64,000 nucleotides of DNA from NCBI RefSeq assembly GCF_014269225.2, contig NZ_CP077097.1, positions 1,494,001 through 1,558,000 of the forward strand, given 5' to 3'. Origin of the DNA: Pseudomonas anuradhapurensis. Its GTDB lineage: Bacteria; Pseudomonadota; Gammaproteobacteria; Pseudomonadales; Pseudomonadaceae. Positions 36,197-47,700 of the stretch are shown piece after piece (position 1 is the stretch's first letter; every line of letters starts with the position of its first letter). A program made the translations under genes and the position numbers. Under the pieces are notes generated by a model, which was given only the letters and a program-made list of their open reading frames with translations, was not told where the DNA came from and did no database searches.

Positions 36197-37873
36197 ATGA
36201 GCGAAAGCTTTGCAGAACTCTTTGAAGAAAGCCTGAAAACCCTCAATCTTCAGCCGGGTGCCATCATCACCGGTATCGTTGTCGACATCGACGGCGACTG
36301 GGTTACCGTACACGCTGGCCTGAAGTCCGAGGGCGTCATCCCGCTCGAGCAGTTCTACAACGAAGCTGGCGAGCTGACCATCAAGGTCGGTGACGAAGTT
36401 CACGTTGCGCTGGACGCGGTCGAAGACGGCTTTGGCGAAACCAAGCTGTCCCGTGAAAAAGCCAAGCGCGCCGAGTGCTGGATTGTTCTGGAAGCAGCTT
36501 TCGCCGCCGAAGAAGTGGTCAAGGGCGTTATCAACGGTAAGGTTAAGGGCGGCTTCACTGTCGACGTTAACGGCATCCGTGCGTTCCTGCCGGGCTCCCT
36601 GGTTGATGTCCGCCCTGTGCGCGACACCACCCACCTGGAAGGCAAAGAGCTGGAATTCAAGGTCATCAAGCTGGACCAGAAGCGCAACAACGTTGTCGTT
36701 TCCCGTCGCAGCGTGCTGGAAGCCGAGAACAGCGCCGAGCGCGAAGCCCTGCTGGAAACCCTGCAGGAAGGCCAGCAAGTCAAGGGTATCGTCAAGAACC
36801 TCACCGACTACGGCGCATTCGTGGACCTGGGCGGTATCGACGGCCTGCTGCACATCACCGACATGGCCTGGAAGCGCATCAAGCACCCGTCGGAAATCGT
36901 TAACGTTGGCGACGAAGTCGACGTACGCGTTCTGAAGTTCGACCGTGAGCGCAACCGCGTTTCGCTGGGTCTGAAGCAGATGGGCGAAGATCCGTGGGTA
37001 GCTATCACTGCCCGTTACCCAGAAGGTACTCGCGTACAGGCTCGCGTTACCAACCTGACCGACTACGGCTGCTTCGCTGAGCTGGAAGAAGGCGTTGAAG
37101 GTCTGGTACACGTTTCCGAAATGGACTGGACCAACAAGAACATCCACCCGTCGAAAGTCGTTCAGGTTGGCGACGAAGTGGAAGTCATGGTTCTGGACAT
37201 CGACGAAGAGCGTCGTCGTATCTCCCTGGGCATCAAGCAGTGCAAGTCCAACCCATGGGAAGACTTCTCCGGCCAGTTCAACAAGGGTGACAAGATCACC
37301 GGTACCATCAAGTCGATCACCGACTTCGGTATCTTCATTGGCCTGGACGGCGGCATCGACGGCCTGGTTCACCTGTCCGACATCTCCTGGAACGAAACCG
37401 GCGAAGAAGCCGTACGTCGTTTCAAGAAGGGCGACGAACTGGAAACCGTCATCCTGTCGGTTGACCCAGAGCGCGAGCGCATCTCCCTGGGCATCAAGCA
37501 GCTGGAAGACGATCCGTTCTCCAACTTCGTTGCTGTCAACGACAAGGGCGCTATCGTCAAGGGCATCGTGAAGGAAGTTGACGCCAAGGGCGCCATCGTC
37601 ACTCTGGCCGACGACATCGAAGCTACTCTGAAAGCTTCCGAAATCAGCCGTGACCGCGTTGAAGACGCGCGTAACGTCCTGAAGGAAGGCGAAGAGATCG
37701 AAGCCAAGATCATCAGCGTTGATCGCAAGTCCCGCGTTATCAGCCTGTCCATCAAGTCGAAGGACGATGCTGAAGAGCGCGAAGCCATCCAGAGCCTGAA
37801 AAACGCTCCGGAAGCGGCTGCCGACACCACCATGGCTGCGCTGCTGCGCGAAGCAATGGCCAAGCAGAACTGA
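36197..37873 (+). CDS. rpsA: 30S ribosomal protein S1
   Basis: A 558-residue protein with six S1 (OB-fold) RNA-binding repeats, visible as recurring blocks such as [20 protein letters not shown] and [20 protein letters not shown]. It binds mRNA on the small ribosome subunit and starts translation on structured messages. The start ATG has AGGAATTAAA upstream. Codon choice is strongly biased, as expected for a highly expressed gene. A strong terminator follows. Confidence 0.97.
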   Translation: MSESFAELFEESLKTLNLQPGAIITGIVVDIDGDWVTVHAGLKSEGVIPLEQFYNEAGELTIKVGDEVHVALDAVEDGFGETKLSREKAKRAECWIVLEAAFAAEEVVKGVINGKVKGGFTVDVNGIRAFLPGSLVDVRPVRDTTHLEGKELEFKVIKLDQKRNNVVVSRRSVLEAENSAEREALLETLQEGQQVKGIVKNLTDYGAFVDLGGIDGLLHITDMAWKRIKHPSEIVNVGDEVDVRVLKFDRERNRVSLGLKQMGEDPWVAITARYPEGTRVQARVTNLTDYGCFAELEEGVEGLVHVSEMDWTNKNIHPSKVVQVGDEVEVMVLDIDEERRRISLGIKQCKSNPWEDFSGQFNKGDKITGTIKSITDFGIFIGLDGGIDGLVHLSDISWNETGEEAVRRFKKGDELETVILSVDPERERISLGIKQLEDDPFSNFVAVNDKGAIVKGIVKEVDAKGAIVTLADDIEATLKASEISRDRVEDARNVLKEGEEIEAKIISVDRKSRVISLSIKSKDDAEEREAIQSLKNAPEAAADTTMAALLREAMAKQN

Positions 37874-37889
37874 GTTCTGTTTGATCGGT

Positions 37890-37923
37890 AAAAAAGGGTG
37901 GCCTTCGGGCCACCCTTTTTTTT
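37890..37923 (+). terminator. rpsA terminator
   Basis: A 10-bp perfect stem (AAGGGTGGCC/GGCCACCCTT) with a TTCG tetraloop, followed by eight T. Confidence 0.93.
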
Positions 37924-38215
37924 GCGCTTCTATTGGCTGGTTTGGAGGGGGCAGGAGGTGTTCCTCGTAAGGGGGTGTGCCTGTGAGGCCGAACGCCGCC
38001 CGCGCAGCAGGCGATCTCCCAGGCGCCACCTCCCGTGCGCCGAGCGCTAACCAGCCAAAACCCCACCCCGCCAAGCCCCGCCAGCTAGACCATTCCGACA
38101 AAACTTCAATCTTGAATTTTTTTATTAAGTCAAGAACCACCCTGTTCAAATCCTTCCCAGCGTGCTACAAACTGGTTAAGCAATGATCTAGCTGCTTGAT
38201 AACGAAGGGAAAAAT

Positions 38216-38515
38216 ATGACGAAGTCGGAGCTGATCGAACGTATTGTCACCCATCAGGGGCTGCTCTCGTCCAAGGACGTGGAGTTGGCCATCAAGACCA
38301 TGCTTGAACAGATGTCACAATGCCTTGCCACCGGCGATCGCATCGAGATTCGCGGTTTTGGCAGCTTCTCGCTGCACTATCGCGCACCGCGTGTCGGCCG
38401 TAACCCGAAGACCGGCCAGTCGGTCAGCCTCGAAGGCAAGTTCGTGCCGCACTTCAAGCCCGGCAAAGAATTGCGCGACCGGGTCAATGAAGAAGAGCAC
38501 GAGGCTCACACCTGA
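38216..38515 (+). CDS. ihfB: Integration host factor subunit beta
   Basis: A 99-residue DNA-bending protein starting [20 protein letters not shown], with [20 protein letters not shown] and the DNA-contacting arm GRNPKTG. It forms a heterodimer with IhfA. The preceding 290-base gap is AT-rich near 38100-38150 and should hold the promoter; GAAGGGA is the ribosome site. In P. aeruginosa the same gene (himD) marks the left edge of the O-antigen cluster, as here. Confidence 0.97.
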   Translation: MTKSELIERIVTHQGLLSSKDVELAIKTMLEQMSQCLATGDRIEIRGFGSFSLHYRAPRVGRNPKTGQSVSLEGKFVPHFKPGKELRDRVNEEEHEAHT

Positions 38516-38534
38516 TTCCACAAGGAGCAATCTG

Positions 38535-38798
38535 ATGCGTAACCTCAAGCGCGCCCTGGCGGCGGTGTTCGTGCTGCTGTTGGCGGCTGTGGTGCTGTTC
38601 TTCGTTCTGGAAAACCAGCAAACCGTCTCGTTGGTCCTGTTCGGCTGGGCAGCTCCAGCCATGCCAGTTGCGGTCCTGGTACTTGCCGCGCTGGTGATTG
38701 GCCTGGCAATCGGGCCTTTGCTGGGGGCATACAGCGTACAGTGCAGCAAACGCAAGATCCGGGCTTCCGCACGGCAGGCGGCACTAAGCAGCAATTAA
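38535..38798 (+). CDS. LapA-domain (DUF1049) inner-membrane protein
   Basis: An 87-residue protein with AAGGAG upstream and two membrane helices (about 5-25 and 42-66) followed by a short basic cytoplasmic tail (CSKRKIRASARQ). It matches the lipopolysaccharide assembly protein A domain (YciS/LapA). In enteric bacteria LapA acts with LapB to tune LpxC degradation and LPS supply. No LapB-like gene follows here. Nineteen bases after ihfB, so probably cotranscribed. Confidence 0.82.
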   Translation: MRNLKRALAAVFVLLLAAVVLFFVLENQQTVSLVLFGWAAPAMPVAVLVLAALVIGLAIGPLLGAYSVQCSKRKIRASARQAALSSN

Positions 38799-38899
38799 CG
38801 ACATTTCCTACGGCTTCTTAGGAATCCTCACCTTTGTCTGTACCGGCTGTCATGGAGTAATAGCGCACTTCATTTTCGGCCCAGGCGAGTGTGTGCAGC

Positions 38900-40327
38900 A
38901 TGGAATATCCCGTCGTTTCCCATCACGGTGGCACCCAGGGCGTCACCGGATCCTGCCATCAGCTGCATCTCGATCCGTCGATCAGCCTGCTCATCGACTG
39001 TGGCCTGGCGCAGGGCGACGACGCCGCGCCAGGCGCTGCATCCGCGCCGCTCGATTTCGACGTGCAGGGCATCCAGGCCTTGGTCATCACCCATGTTCAC
39101 CTTGATCACGTAGGGCGCATCCCGGCCCTGCTGGCCGCTGGCTACCGCGGCCCCATCCTGTGCAGCGAACCCTCTGCCCGGCTGCTGCCGCTGGTGCTGG
39201 AGGATGCCTACAAGCTCAGCATCAGCAGCGAACCCGCCCAGGTCGCAAGGTACCTGGAATTCATCCGCAAGCTCATCGTGCCGCTGCCTTTCGAGCAGTG
39301 GTATCCGCTGGTCGAGCGCCCCGGTCTCAGCTGCCGCATCCGCCTGCAGCGCGCCGGTCATCTATTGGGTTCGGCGTATGTCGAATGCGACATGCAGCAC
39401 GAACAGGTCAACTCCCGCTATGTGTTCTCCGGTGACCTCGGCGCCTGTGGCAACCCCTTGCTGCGCCCTGTGCGGCCGCCGGAGCGGGCCGACCTGCTGG
39501 TTTTGGAAAGCACCTACGGCGACCGCCTGCACCCACCGGTGGCAGACCGCGAGCAGCGCCTGGAAGCCGCCATCGACCGCGCCTTGGCCGATCAGGGCAC
39601 GCTGTTGATTCCCGCCTTCAGCCTGGGTCGCACCCAGGAGTTGCTGTACGACATCGAAGGCATTCTTCACCGCAAGGCCTTGCTCGGCAAATCCGGCCAG
39701 TCACCGGCTGGCGAGCCAGTCGACTGGTCGCAACTACCGATCATTCTCGACTCACCCTTGGCCCAGCGAATCACCGGGGTGTACCGGGAGCTGCACGACT
39801 ACTGGAATGCCGAGGCCAGGGCACGCCTTGCCGATGGGCGCGATCCGCTGGATTTCAGCCAGTTGATCAGCATCGATAGCCATGCGCGCCACCACCAGGT
39901 GGTCAATTACCTCAAGAGCACTGGACGGCCGGCGATTGTCATTGCCGGCAATGGCATGTGTTCGGGTGGGCGCATCGTCAACTACCTCAAGGCGATGCTG
40001 GGGGGTCCGCGGCATGAGGTGATGTTTGTCGGCTACCAGGCCAAGGGTACGCCGGGGGCGGTGATACAGGCCAGTGAAGGGGCGGAAGGGTTTGTGCAGA
40101 TTGATCTGGATGGCGATATGTATGAAATACGGGCCAAGGTGATGACGCTGGCTGGCTATTCGGCGCATGCTGATCAGGCGGGGTTGGTGCGGTTTGCGCT
40201 GGGTTGTAATGCTCGGCGGGTAGCTTTGGTGCATGGGGAGGGGAGGGCCAAGCGGGCGTTGGCGGATGCGCTGCGGGCTGCGCTTGGGCAGGGGGGAGAT
40301 GAGGTGTGCGTCACAATTGCGAGATGA
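38900..40327 (+). CDS. MBL/beta-CASP RNA-specificity exonuclease-like hydrolase
   Basis: A 475-residue protein starting MEYPVVSHHGGTQGVTGSCH. The metallo-beta-lactamase motif THVHLDHVGRIP is followed by a beta-CASP domain (LIPAFSLGRTQELLYDIEG) and the C-terminal RNA-specificity region (VMTLAGYSAHADQAGLV, VALVHGEGRAKRAL). This is the CPSF/RNase J-like group, expected to cut or trim RNA using two zinc ions. The cellular target in Pseudomonas is unknown. It stands between the ihfB-lapA pair and the wzz genes. Confidence 0.88.
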   Translation: MEYPVVSHHGGTQGVTGSCHQLHLDPSISLLIDCGLAQGDDAAPGAASAPLDFDVQGIQALVITHVHLDHVGRIPALLAAGYRGPILCSEPSARLLPLVLEDAYKLSISSEPAQVARYLEFIRKLIVPLPFEQWYPLVERPGLSCRIRLQRAGHLLGSAYVECDMQHEQVNSRYVFSGDLGACGNPLLRPVRPPERADLLVLESTYGDRLHPPVADREQRLEAAIDRALADQGTLLIPAFSLGRTQELLYDIEGILHRKALLGKSGQSPAGEPVDWSQLPIILDSPLAQRITGVYRELHDYWNAEARARLADGRDPLDFSQLISIDSHARHHQVVNYLKSTGRPAIVIAGNGMCSGGRIVNYLKAMLGGPRHEVMFVGYQAKGTPGAVIQASEGAEGFVQIDLDGDMYEIRAKVMTLAGYSAHADQAGLVRFALGCNARRVALVHGEGRAKRALADALRAALGQGGDEVCVTIAR

Positions 40328-40414
40328 CCTTTGGGCGGGAGGGGGTGATGCCTGTCAGAATCTACGGAACTTTTGTGAACCGGTTCTTTCTACTGAAGCT
40401 TAAAGTGAGGTAAG

Positions 40415-40452
40415 AAGCGTGGCGGCAGAGGTGGCAAATAGCCGCTACGCTT
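40415..40452 (+). promoter_or_regulatory. Long imperfect hairpin upstream of the O-antigen cluster
   Basis: Arms AAGCGTGGCGGC (40415-40426) and GCCGCTACGCTT (40441-40452) pair at 11 of 12 positions with a 14-base loop. It lies 84 bases before the first wzz gene. No T-run follows. It could be a leader structure or a protein-binding palindrome. No enterobacterial ops (GGCGGTAGC) element is seen. Confidence 0.4.
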
Positions 40453-40535
40453 GATTCGAGGGATGCCGTGCCGGGCTGGCCAGACGCAAATCCTGAGATG
40501 ACGCAATCAGACAGACCCAAGGAAAAGAAGACTAA

Positions 40536-41600
40536 ATGCGCAATGAACGCGAGCGCCTGAGTGGTAGCGACGAGATTGACCTGATTGAGCTTGTGCAGGG
40601 TGTGTGGCGGCAGAAGGTCTGGGTGGGGCTGGTTGCGGTACCCGTTATTGCTTTGGGGTTGGCTTACGTGATGCTGGTTCCGCCTGTGTATGAGGCGAAG
40701 CTGTATATTCAGCCGCCTTCCCAGAGCGAGATTGCCCAACTGAACTATGGTCGCGGTGAGGGAACAGGCCTCGCGCCACTCAGTGCCAGGGATGTGTACA
40801 GCATCTACCTCAAAGCGCTTCAGTCTGAGGCGGTACGTGACAAGTTTTTCCGTAGTGCCTTCCTTCCCATGCTGTCTGAGGAAGAGCGTAGCGGTTCTCG
40901 CGATGCCCTTTATGCGCAGTTCAACGGCATGCTGAAAGTGGCCGTTGCCGGCAAGGACATGCCTGATCGTTATGTGCTTACGGCCAACCTTGAAGACCCT
41001 CGCCTTGCAGCGACCTGGGTGTCGAACTACGCCGAATTGGCAGCCGAGCGTGCGAAGAACGAGCTGTTGAGTGGTACCCGTAGTGACATCTCGATCATGG
41101 CCGATAACCTCGATCAGCAAATCAAAGCTGCTCGCGCCACCGCTGGTAACCAGCGTGCGGATCAGATCGCTCAGTTGAAGGAGGCACTGCGTGTTGCGCG
41201 GTCGATTGGCCTGGAAAAGCCGCCAATCATTGCGGATACGTTGTCCAATGAAGTGTCTGCGGGCATGACTGGTGCGCTCACCTACATGCGCGGCACCAAA
41301 GCGTTGGAAGCTGAAATCGCCAACCTGGAATCGCGTGCATCAGATGACCCGTTCATCCGTCATTTGCGCGAAAAAGAGGAAAAGCTCAATTTTCTGCGGA
41401 GCTTGAAGGTCGACCCTTCCTTGGTTGCGATGTACCAGCAGGATGGTGCAGTGTCGCAGCCAGATAAACCAATCAAGCCACGAAAAGCTGTCATCATGCT
41501 GCTATCGGCGTTAGCGGGGATAGGCTTGGGAGTCCTTGTCGCGATAGGTCGTGACGTGTGGTGCAGAAGAAAGGGGACGAACGGTAGGGAACTTCGTTAA
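40536..41600 (+). CDS. wzz: Wzz chain-length determinant protein, copy 1
   Basis: A 354-residue polysaccharide co-polymerase. TM1 is at about residues 32-52 (GLVAVPVIALGLAYVMLVPP). A long periplasmic coiled-coil region follows, then the Pro-rich PIKPRK motif directly before TM2 (about 313-335). The Wzz domain begins IDLIELVQGVWRQKVW. It sets the modal length of O-antigen chains by acting on Wzy at the inner membrane. It is the first gene of the O-antigen locus, as wzz is in P. aeruginosa. Confidence 0.9.
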   Translation: MRNERERLSGSDEIDLIELVQGVWRQKVWVGLVAVPVIALGLAYVMLVPPVYEAKLYIQPPSQSEIAQLNYGRGEGTGLAPLSARDVYSIYLKALQSEAVRDKFFRSAFLPMLSEEERSGSRDALYAQFNGMLKVAVAGKDMPDRYVLTANLEDPRLAATWVSNYAELAAERAKNELLSGTRSDISIMADNLDQQIKAARATAGNQRADQIAQLKEALRVARSIGLEKPPIIADTLSNEVSAGMTGALTYMRGTKALEAEIANLESRASDDPFIRHLREKEEKLNFLRSLKVDPSLVAMYQQDGAVSQPDKPIKPRKAVIMLLSALAGIGLGVLVAIGRDVWCRRKGTNGRELR

Positions 41601-41718
41601 CTGGAATGGATCTTAAAGCGTTGTTGTCGGTTACGTAAGGTGTAACAATAGCCTCTCGTCGCCGATGACATGGAATGCTGGAAGAGCGGGCACGACGTGC
41701 TGATCCTCCTTGCCTGTC

Positions 41719-43116
41719 ATGGTCAACACACCGCTACGGACAGGCAATATCGTGAACAGTGTTACCCGCGTTTCCCCTATCGCCGCTTCAGGTGAGATCG
41801 ATCTTTTCAAAGTTTTTCGCACTATTTGGCGCAGGCGCTGGATAATTCTTGCGATGGGAGCAGTTTGTGCGGTTGCTGGCGCTGCGATCGCTTACAACAT
41901 TACCCCTGTATATGAAGCGTCGACCCGATTGACGCCAGTCGCCCTCAACCAACTGGACGCTTTGAATCGAACAAAAATCTACTCTCTACCGCCTGGGGAG
42001 GCGCTCAAGCGAGTTGGCGCCACGCTGGACTCTTACAACGCACGGCTCGATTTCTTCCGTTCCCGGCCTGATCTCATCGATGCGTTTCAGAATGAGGGCC
42101 AAACTGTCGAGCAGTCGTTTGAAGATTTCAATCGCGATGCGCTTAGTGTAGTTCTGGCTGATCCAAAAAAAGGCGATCTGCTGAGCGATTTTGTCGGGCT
42201 CAAGATGCGCTATGAAAAGGGCATGAATGGTGCGGCCATTCTTAACGATTTCGTTGATTACGCCATCGAACGCGAGCGTAGCCAGTTATCCAGTGATATG
42301 CAGGTAATTTTGGCGAACCGGCTCGCGGAAGTAGACAAGCAACTTGGCTCCGCAGTGTCGGAATACCAGGCCGGGAACGAAAGCCGTATCGCTCGCCTGG
42401 AAGAGGCTGACGCGATCAGGCGTGCTCAGCTGAATGACGAGCTCAAGGCCTTGCGTGTGCAGTTGAGGCTGCGTCGCGAGGCGCGCTTGGCGGAGCTTGA
42501 TGAAGCTATCAGTGTTGCGCGAAGCCTGGGTCTGAATAAGCCATCTACCCCTTCTTTGATGGCGGATGAGGGTTCGGTGAATGGCAATATCATCCGTACC
42601 GAAGTAAATGGCAGGCCGGTTCCGCTTTACTTCATGGGGACCGAGGTGCTCGAGGCCGAGCGCGCTGCACTTCGCAAGCGCACTTCCGACGACTTCATCG
42701 AGCCGAGAATTGGCCAGATCCGCAAGGAACTGATCCTGCTCTCGACCAACCGCAAAGTCGAGGCAATCAAGGCTCGGGCTAGTGAAGAGGCGTTCCTTGA
42801 GGGGGTTGAGGCGCTTCGTGTCGAGCGCGCCCGCTTGCAAGCCATTGATACGCAGCTGCAGGGATTGCAGTTGGTGAATATCGACCAACGCGCAGTACCG
42901 TCCAGCAAGCCTGTGAGGCCGCGCAAAGCGCTGATCGTGCTGGTCGCCTTGCTCGGTGGCCTGGTGCTTGGCACCGCTCTAGCCCTTTTGCGTGGAGCAT
43001 TCAAGGATTACGCAAGGCAACTGCGTGTGCTTGAAATCGACGGCTCGGCGCAGCGGATCATGCCTGAAGAATTGGCGGGGCAGAGCCCTGTGAGGCTCGG
43101 TGAGACTCATGCTTGA
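41719..43116 (+). CDS. Wzz-family chain-length determinant, copy 2 (longer)
   Basis: About 465 residues from the ATG at 41719. A GTG at 41752 with GGACAGG upstream would give 454 residues and may be the true start. Layout: cytoplasmic Wzz N-terminus (IDLFKVFRTIWRRRWIILAM with TM1), a large helical periplasmic domain over 100 residues longer than in copy 1, then PVRPRKALIVL with TM2, and a C-terminal cytoplasmic tail of about 45 residues absent from copy 1. Larger Wzz variants (Wzz2/FepE type) specify very long chains. It is distinct in sequence from the upstream copy. Confidence 0.82.
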   Translation: MVNTPLRTGNIVNSVTRVSPIAASGEIDLFKVFRTIWRRRWIILAMGAVCAVAGAAIAYNITPVYEASTRLTPVALNQLDALNRTKIYSLPPGEALKRVGATLDSYNARLDFFRSRPDLIDAFQNEGQTVEQSFEDFNRDALSVVLADPKKGDLLSDFVGLKMRYEKGMNGAAILNDFVDYAIERERSQLSSDMQVILANRLAEVDKQLGSAVSEYQAGNESRIARLEEADAIRRAQLNDELKALRVQLRLRREARLAELDEAISVARSLGLNKPSTPSLMADEGSVNGNIIRTEVNGRPVPLYFMGTEVLEAERAALRKRTSDDFIEPRIGQIRKELILLSTNRKVEAIKARASEEAFLEGVEALRVERARLQAIDTQLQGLQLVNIDQRAVPSSKPVRPRKALIVLVALLGGLVLGTALALLRGAFKDYARQLRVLEIDGSAQRIMPEELAGQSPVRLGETHA

Positions 43117-43405
43117 GCCTTGATTGGGTGATGTTATTTTAATGGCATTTTTGCTTTTACAGGGCTCGGGAAAACTCCGATGGATTGCCGGGGCTTAACC
43201 GCCTATGATTGTGTCGCCTTTCATTTATGGCACGCCAGGTGGCTAACCGGGCGAATATGAATGGGCGCTTTTTTGCTCGACAGCGTGCCCGATGCACGCT
43301 GCCGCCGAATGGATTCACTCGACTGACGAATGAATCGACGCTGGTTCAATAACCCGTTATGCAGTCGTTGAAACGGGCAGGTAACTTCAAGGTGAGTTGG
43401 GAAGC

Positions 43406-44716
43406 ATGACAGATATGAATGCGGTGGTAGAAAAGTTCAAAAGCCGACAGGCCTTGATTGGTATCGTGGGCCTCGGTTATGTCGGGTTACCGCTGATGCT
43501 GCGTTATAACGCCATTGGTTTCAACGTGCTGGGTATCGATATCGACCAATCCAAAGTCGATAAGCTCAATGCAGGCCAGAGCTACATCGAGCATATTCCG
43601 GCGGCCAGTATCAGCAAGGCACGCGAAACCGGCTTTGAGGCTACCGTCGACTTCGAACGTGCGAGTGAGTGCGATGCACTGATTCTGTGTGTGCCAACTC
43701 CGCTGAACAAGTATCGCGAACCAGACATGAGTTTCGTGATCAACACTACCGATGCACTCAAACCATACCTGCGTGCCGGCCAAGTTGTATCGCTGGAAAG
43801 CACCACCTATCCAGGCACCACCGAAGAAGAACTACTGCCCCGCGTGCAGGAAGGTGGTCTGGTAGTTGGTGAGAACATTTACCTGGTCTACTCCCCAGAA
43901 CGTGAAGACCCGGGCAACCCGAATTTCGAAACCCGCACCATTCCCAAGGTCATCGGCGGCCACACCCCGAAATGCCTGGAAGTGGGTATCGCCCTGTATG
44001 AACAAGCCATCGACCAGGTAGTTCCGGTCAGCTCCACCAAGGCGGCTGAAATGACCAAGCTGCTGGAGAACATCCACCGTGCGGTGAACATCGGCCTTGT
44101 CAACGAAATGAAGATTGTCGCCGACCGTATGGGCATCGACATCTTCGAAGTGGTCGATGCCGCAGCGACCAAGCCTTTCGGCTTCACCCCGTACTACCCT
44201 GGCCCTGGCCTGGGCGGCCACTGCATCCCGATCGACCCGTTCTACCTGACCTGGAAAGCTCGTGAATATGGCCTGCACACCCGCTTCATCGAACTTTCCG
44301 GGGAAGTGAACCAGGCCATGCCTGAATATGTGCTGGGCAAGCTCATGGATGGCCTGAACGATGCCGGCAAGGCACTTAAAGGTAGCCGCGTGCTGGTGCT
44401 GGGTATCGCCTACAAGAAAAACGTCGACGACATGCGCGAGTCGCCGTCCGTGGAAATCATGGAGCTGATCGAAGCCAAGGGCGGTGTGGTTGCCTACAGC
44501 GACCCGCACGTACCGGTGTTCCCAAAGATGCGCGAGCACCACTTCGAACTGAGCAGCGAGCCGCTCACCGCCGAGAACCTGGCAAGTTTCGACGCCGTGG
44601 TACTGGCTACCGACCACGATAAATTCGACTACGCCCTGATCGAAGCCAAAGCCAAGCTGATCGTAGACAGTCGCGGTAAGTACCGCACACCGACTGCACA
44701 CATCATCAAGGCCTGA
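43406..44716 (+). CDS. wbpA: UDP-N-acetylglucosamine 6-dehydrogenase WbpA
   Basis: A 436-residue protein, the length of P. aeruginosa WbpA. It has an NAD-binding start [20 protein letters not shown] and the UDP-sugar dehydrogenase block [19 protein letters not shown], whose Cys forms the thiohemiacetal. It oxidises UDP-GlcNAc to UDP-GlcNAcA, the first step to UDP-ManNAc3NAcA. The 290 bases upstream hold no gene and should contain a promoter for wbpA. The start is the ATG at 43406 (GGTGAGTTGGGAAGC before it). Confidence 0.93.
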   Translation: MTDMNAVVEKFKSRQALIGIVGLGYVGLPLMLRYNAIGFNVLGIDIDQSKVDKLNAGQSYIEHIPAASISKARETGFEATVDFERASECDALILCVPTPLNKYREPDMSFVINTTDALKPYLRAGQVVSLESTTYPGTTEEELLPRVQEGGLVVGENIYLVYSPEREDPGNPNFETRTIPKVIGGHTPKCLEVGIALYEQAIDQVVPVSSTKAAEMTKLLENIHRAVNIGLVNEMKIVADRMGIDIFEVVDAAATKPFGFTPYYPGPGLGGHCIPIDPFYLTWKAREYGLHTRFIELSGEVNQAMPEYVLGKLMDGLNDAGKALKGSRVLVLGIAYKKNVDDMRESPSVEIMELIEAKGGVVAYSDPHVPVFPKMREHHFELSSEPLTAENLASFDAVVLATDHDKFDYALIEAKAKLIVDSRGKYRTPTAHIIKA

Positions 44717-44736
44717 TCGACGTTGCCAGCAAATTG

Positions 44737-45739
<1,003 letters not shown>

Positions 45740-45810
45740 CGAGCAGTTAATGAATACGGGTAATGCATAGCGTTGCCCGTTATCTTTTCTGAAGCAGGAT
45801 CGCAATTCGC

Positions 45811-47700
45811 GTGTCGAACGATAATTCTAAAATGCTGAGTGGTTGCGCCATCACAGCAAAGCAAGACATGAGACTCGACGTTCAAGGGTTGCGTGCAATC
45901 GCAGTACTTGCGGTGCTGGCTTACCATGCCAACAGTGGCTGGCTGAATGCTGGCTTTGTCGGCGTGGATGTGTTTTTCGTTATCTCCGGGTTCATCATTA
46001 CGGCTTTGTTGACGGAACGCGGTGCCAAGGTTGACTTGGTGGCATTCTATTCCAGCCGTATCAAGCGTATCGTACCCGCTTATTTTGTCATGCTGGCAAT
46101 TGTTTGCATGGCGTCTGCAGTCTTGTTGCTACCTACGGACTTCGCCTTTTTTCAAAGTAGTTTGAAGTCAGCTAGCTTGTTTTACAGCAACACGTATTTT
46201 GCAAACTTTGGTAGCTATTTCGCGCCGCAGGCTGACGAGTTGCCGCTGCTGCACACCTGGTCGCTGGCCATCGAAATGCAGTTCTACCTGTTTTTCCCGT
46301 TGCTGGTGGTGTCTCTGCCCAAGAAATGGCGGTTGCCCGCTTTCGTGCTCATTGCAGCAGCATTGTTCGCCTGGAGCGGGTATCGATCATTCGCTGGTAA
46401 GAACGCGTTGGCTTATTTTGCTTTGCTCGCACGCGTTCCCGAGTTCATGGTAGGAGCGGTAACCGCGCTTCTGATGGCTCAGCGTCAATTGCCAGTGCTG
46501 CTTTCCGGGGCCTTCGGTGCCATCGGGGCGATAGGACTTGCGGTTTCGTTCATCCTCATTGATCGCCAGGCATTTCCAGGCTTGTGGTCGTTTTTACCGT
46601 GCGTGGCAACAGGCTTGCTCATTGCCGCGCGTCGGGGGCCGGTAAGCCAGTTGCTATCGACTCGACCAATGGTCTGGATAGGCGGAATTTCCTATTCGCT
46701 CTATCTCTGGCACTGGCCGGTGTTGGCGCTGGTCCGTTATTACACTGGGCAATACCAATTGTCTGCAGTGAGCCTGGCGCTGTTTGTTATCGTTTCTTTC
46801 CTGGCCGCCTGGCTTTCCTATCGTTACGTGGAAGGGCCGGTGCGCAGCAGCAAGCTGACTTTGCGTCAGGCACCCAAGTGCGCATTGGCCGGTTGTGTAG
46901 TTGCAGCGATAGCCATCGCAGGAAAACAGCTCAATCTCTCCCTGGTTTCCCCGCCGGCGTTGGAACTGACCCGCTATGCTGCGCCGGAGCTGATCTGCCA
47001 CGGCATTCAAGTGGCTGAATGTAAACGTGGCAACCCGGCAGTGCCCGCGTCTGTGTTGGTCATTGGCGATAGCCACGCAGCGCAGCTCAATTACTTCTTT
47101 GATGAAGCCGGAGCGGAATTGGGCCTTGCTTATCGTGTCATCACTGGCAGCAGTTGCGTGCCAATCCCCGGTTTTGATGTAGAACGTTTACCTGGCTGGG
47201 CTCAAAAACCATGCCGTGCGCAGATTGATGCAGTCGCTCAAGCCTTGCCTGGCATGGACAAGATAGTCGTCGCGGGTATGTGGCAGTACCAGATGCAAAG
47301 TCCCGCGTTCATTAAAGCGTTCCGGGAGTTTTTGCAGGGGGCCACGGCCGCCGGGAAGCAAGTGGTAGTTCTCGCGCAAATTCCAATGTTTGATTCCAAC
47401 GTGCTGCGGGTTCGACGCTTTACCGAACTTGGGCTGCCGGCACCCTTGAAGTCGAATGGTGAGTGGAAGCCGGCAAACAAGATGGTTGAGGATATGGTCG
47501 CCGCCATGCCTGGCGCGCGATTCATGGACTTTTCCGGCACCGGTATCTTCGCCACTGCGCCCTATTTCGAAGGCCAGCTCATCTATCAGGATAGGCATCA
47601 CCTCAACGAGATCGGTGCACGTCAATATTGGAAGTACGCGTCAGCAGCAATGCGGCACGCGTTCGATCAACCTCAATCAAGTGTGAGTCTCAGACCATGA
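45811..47700 (+). CDS. wbpC: Acyltransferase WbpC (AT3 membrane domain plus SGNH domain)
   Basis: A 629-residue protein from the GTG start. Residues about 20-360 are an acyltransferase-3 membrane domain ([37 protein letters not shown]) with about ten helices. The C-terminal 250 residues are a periplasmic SGNH-like esterase fold ([16 protein letters not shown], later [14 protein letters not shown] with the Asp-x-x-His pair). Such proteins O-acetylate O-antigen sugars in the periplasm. Position between wbpB and wbpD and the length match wbpC of the O5 cluster. Its stop overlaps the wbpD start. Confidence 0.87.
   Translation: MSNDNSKMLSGCAITAKQDMRLDVQGLRAIAVLAVLAYHANSGWLNAGFVGVDVFFVISGFIITALLTERGAKVDLVAFYSSRIKRIVPAYFVMLAIVCMASAVLLLPTDFAFFQSSLKSASLFYSNTYFANFGSYFAPQADELPLLHTWSLAIEMQFYLFFPLLVVSLPKKWRLPAFVLIAAALFAWSGYRSFAGKNALAYFALLARVPEFMVGAVTALLMAQRQLPVLLSGAFGAIGAIGLAVSFILIDRQAFPGLWSFLPCVATGLLIAARRGPVSQLLSTRPMVWIGGISYSLYLWHWPVLALVRYYTGQYQLSAVSLALFVIVSFLAAWLSYRYVEGPVRSSKLTLRQAPKCALAGCVVAAIAIAGKQLNLSLVSPPALELTRYAAPELICHGIQVAECKRGNPAVPASVLVIGDSHAAQLNYFFDEAGAELGLAYRVITGSSCVPIPGFDVERLPGWAQKPCRAQIDAVAQALPGMDKIVVAGMWQYQMQSPAFIKAFREFLQGATAAGKQVVVLAQIPMFDSNVLRVRRFTELGLPAPLKSNGEWKPANKMVEDMVAAMPGARFMDFSGTGIFATAPYFEGQLIYQDRHHLNEIGARQYWKYASAAMRHAFDQPQSSVSLRP

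Noticed and set aside
36101..38149. 682-codon minus-strand frame opposite rpsA
   Set aside because: Antisense of repeated S1 domains; strong codon bias on the plus strand shows rpsA is the real gene.
40328..40535. JUMPStart/ops element
   Set aside because: The GGCGGTAGC core is not present; only an unrelated palindrome with GGCGGC was found.
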